Positions 4,876 through 5,827 of a stretch of DNA of 5,827 bases are shown piece by piece; position 1 is the first letter of the stretch; the number at the start of each line of letters is the position of its first letter. Position numbers and translations under genes: made by a program. This DNA is from Thermoleophilia bacterium (lineage in GTDB: Bacteria > Actinomycetota > Thermoleophilia > RBG-16-64-13): positions 1 through 5,827 of the forward strand of contig JAFGIH010000463.1 of assembly GCA_016929985.1 (NCBI GenBank). Direction: 5' to 3'. The notes under the pieces are model-generated. The model did no database searches, was not told where the DNA came from, and saw only the letters and a list, made by a program, of their open reading frames with translations.

Positions 4876-5760
4876 ATGGGGGTTGGAGCTACGACGACCG
4901 AGCCATGCCGGCATACTAATGTCGTCTGCTTGAATCCGTATGAATTGATCAGGAAGTACCGCTGCGCGGCATGCGGTGAAGTCATGATGTGCAGCTGCGA
5001 CAGGGAGTTCGGCGAGACGCATCTCCCGCATCAGTTGGCGATGGCAGCAGAACTTCAGTCCGGGCGCCGCGTTCCGGTTACCCTCGGGTTCCAGGACGCA
5101 ATCTGCCGCGAGTGTCGAGGTTTAGCTCCCGAGGCGCACCCCAAGGCTGCAACCTACGGCCGGGGATCGAAGATCGTTCGGTACTACTGGCGCGAGATCT
5201 TCTTTGAGACGACTCGGCGGTTCGCCCCTCTCGCTACGGCACACGGGCTCGACACCACGACTGCTCGCAGCAGGTACGCCGACGAGTATGGACTCATCGA
5301 ACGGCAGGTGATTGAAGAACTCAAGGTGCTGCACCAAACCGCGCCCAAGTACCAGTATCAAGAACGCTCAGCAGATGCCGTGTTGTCCGCGGCTGGTGTT
5401 GACGTCGTAGACCTGCGTGCCAGCTATACGACGGGCGACGCCGGTCAAAGGCTCCTGGTCACTCCATTCGGGTCGTTCTCCAGACCGGAAGAGCTCGTCG
5501 CCAGGCATTTTCAGGACCATGGACTCGAATGCATGGAGTGCGAGAGTCGACCCTTTCACGCGCTCTTCGCGGTGTACATGTGGCTGCTTATCCAGGACCA
5601 CCGAGACGACCAGCAGCAGCTTGTCCAATTCGGTAGCCGCACCGCGTTCGATACAGGGGTCCCCAGCCCACCGGTGACGACCTTCCTGCCGACCGACTTC
5701 GGCAAGCCCGGCTATGCCAATAGGCGCGCGGCAGCAATCGAGAAACTGTCCCAGGCGTAG
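4876..5760 (+). CDS. cysteine-rich, probably zinc-binding protein, unknown function
   Basis: A 294-residue frame (from ATG 4876) with no signal peptide. Close to its N-terminus are PCRHTNVVC, then NPYELIRKYRCAACGEVMMC followed by SCDREFGETHLPHQL, then ICREC about 35 residues later. These CxH, CxxC and CxC groups look like zinc ligands of one or two small ribbons. The middle (about residues 95-190) is helical and charged. Near the C-terminus, HGLECMECESRPFHALFAVYMWLLIQD gives a further CxxC plus E and H residues, followed by FGSRTAFD and FLPTDFGKPGYANRRAAAIEKL. I cannot assign a named family. A nuclease-like or nucleic-acid-binding role is possible from the zinc ribbons but not shown. The frame stays open upstream to GTG 4750, and GTG 4828 (AGGG 5 bases before it) is another candidate; ATG 4876 was chosen because the conserved-looking part begins about ten residues after it. 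Confidence 0.78.
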   Translation: MGVGATTTEPCRHTNVVCLNPYELIRKYRCAACGEVMMCSCDREFGETHLPHQLAMAAELQSGRRVPVTLGFQDAICRECRGLAPEAHPKAATYGRGSKIVRYYWREIFFETTRRFAPLATAHGLDTTTARSRYADEYGLIERQVIEELKVLHQTAPKYQYQERSADAVLSAAGVDVVDLRASYTTGDAGQRLLVTPFGSFSRPEELVARHFQDHGLECMECESRPFHALFAVYMWLLIQDHRDDQQQLVQFGSRTAFDTGVPSPPVTTFLPTDFGKPGYANRRAAAIEKLSQA

Positions 5761-5767
5761 TTGAAGG

Positions 5768-5781
5768 TCCCCGATAGGGGA
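5768..5781 (+). terminator. GATA-loop hairpin 1 after zinc-binding gene
   Basis: TCCCC (5768-5772), loop GATA, GGGGA (5777-5781), 7 bases after the stop. It is followed by A-rich rather than T-rich sequence, so classic Rho-independent termination is not shown. Confidence 0.3.
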
Positions 5782-5807
5782 AAAGAAATCGTGGTGGCTC
5801 CGGGGGT

Positions 5808-5827
5808 CCCGGGCCGATAGGCTCGGG
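5808..5827 (+). terminator. GATA-loop hairpin 2 at window edge
   Basis: CCCGGGCC (5808-5815), loop GATA, GGCTCGGG (5820-5827), an 8-bp stem with one G-T wobble. The window ends with the stem, so any T tract after it cannot be seen. It shares loop sequence with the hairpin 27 bases upstream. It may be a terminator or part of a repeat family. Confidence 0.35.

Noticed and set aside
4594..5031. - strand frames with protein-like stretches across the 4690-4875 gap
   Set aside because: Considered as a decayed gene remnant, but the readable stretches lie in two different frames, no family was recognised, and both ends run into + strand genes. Not supported enough to annotate.
1..5827. CRISPR array, insertion sequence or phage integrase
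   Set aside because: No regularly spaced repeats, no transposase or tyrosine recombinase motifs in any supported frame.

Overview
The window is high-GC bacterial DNA that most resembles Gemmatimonadota. The main reason is the lipoprotein gene at 3523-4689: a short signal peptide and lipobox, an N-terminal 'DSAGVRI' motif, then 'VADG', 'VRLF', 'GGRGEGPGEF' blade motifs. This is the beta-propeller lipoprotein family seen in very many copies in that phylum. The assignment is an inference from protein style; no rRNA, tRNA or ribosomal protein gene is present.

The most important structure is an integron gene cassette at about 2169-3492. A well-formed attC recombination site (3385-3498) follows, and overlaps, the 390-aa gene at 2218-3390. 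It has a 16-bp paired stem with one extrahelical G, unpaired spacers of unequal length, a 60-nt variable terminal region, and R boxes reading TCTAAC and GTTAGA. The stop codon of the gene lies inside the R'' box, as is typical of cassettes. The 13 bases at the upstream junction (2168-2180) are the exact reverse complement of 3379-3391. That is expected if the two cassette ends form one attC when the cassette circularises. Immediately upstream lies a right-half attC remnant (2145-2175) sharing the 10-mer GCAGTAGAAC with the intact site. The cassette gene encodes a PIN-fold-like protein, probably a metal-dependent RNase. No integrase gene is visible, so this may be an integrase-less attC cluster or an array segment far from its integrase.

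Region by region: 1-78 may hold the last 25 codons of a gene; 79-248 is short and has no convincing gene. 249-1310 encodes a secreted lipoprotein of unknown function with a hydrophobic, six-cysteine C-terminal part and a run of ten G inside the coding sequence. 1300-1563 and 1560-1985 are two small genes overlapping end to start (GTGA), the second with two helix-turn-helix-like segments; a 9-bp perfect hairpin begins at the last base of its stop codon. 1986-2168 is non-coding, repeat-rich and ends in the attC remnant. 2169-3492 is the PIN cassette with its attC. 3523-4689 is the propeller lipoprotein, starting 30 bases after the recombination point, so it could be the first gene of a further cassette or the first host gene after the array. 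4690-4875 is a non-coding gap with a hairpin. 4876-5760 encodes a cysteine-rich, probably zinc-binding protein of unknown function. The last 67 bases contain two hairpins with identical GATA loops.

All convincing genes lie on the + strand. Only 1300-1563/1560-1985 looks like a true translationally coupled pair; the other genes look like independent units brought together in an accessory region.
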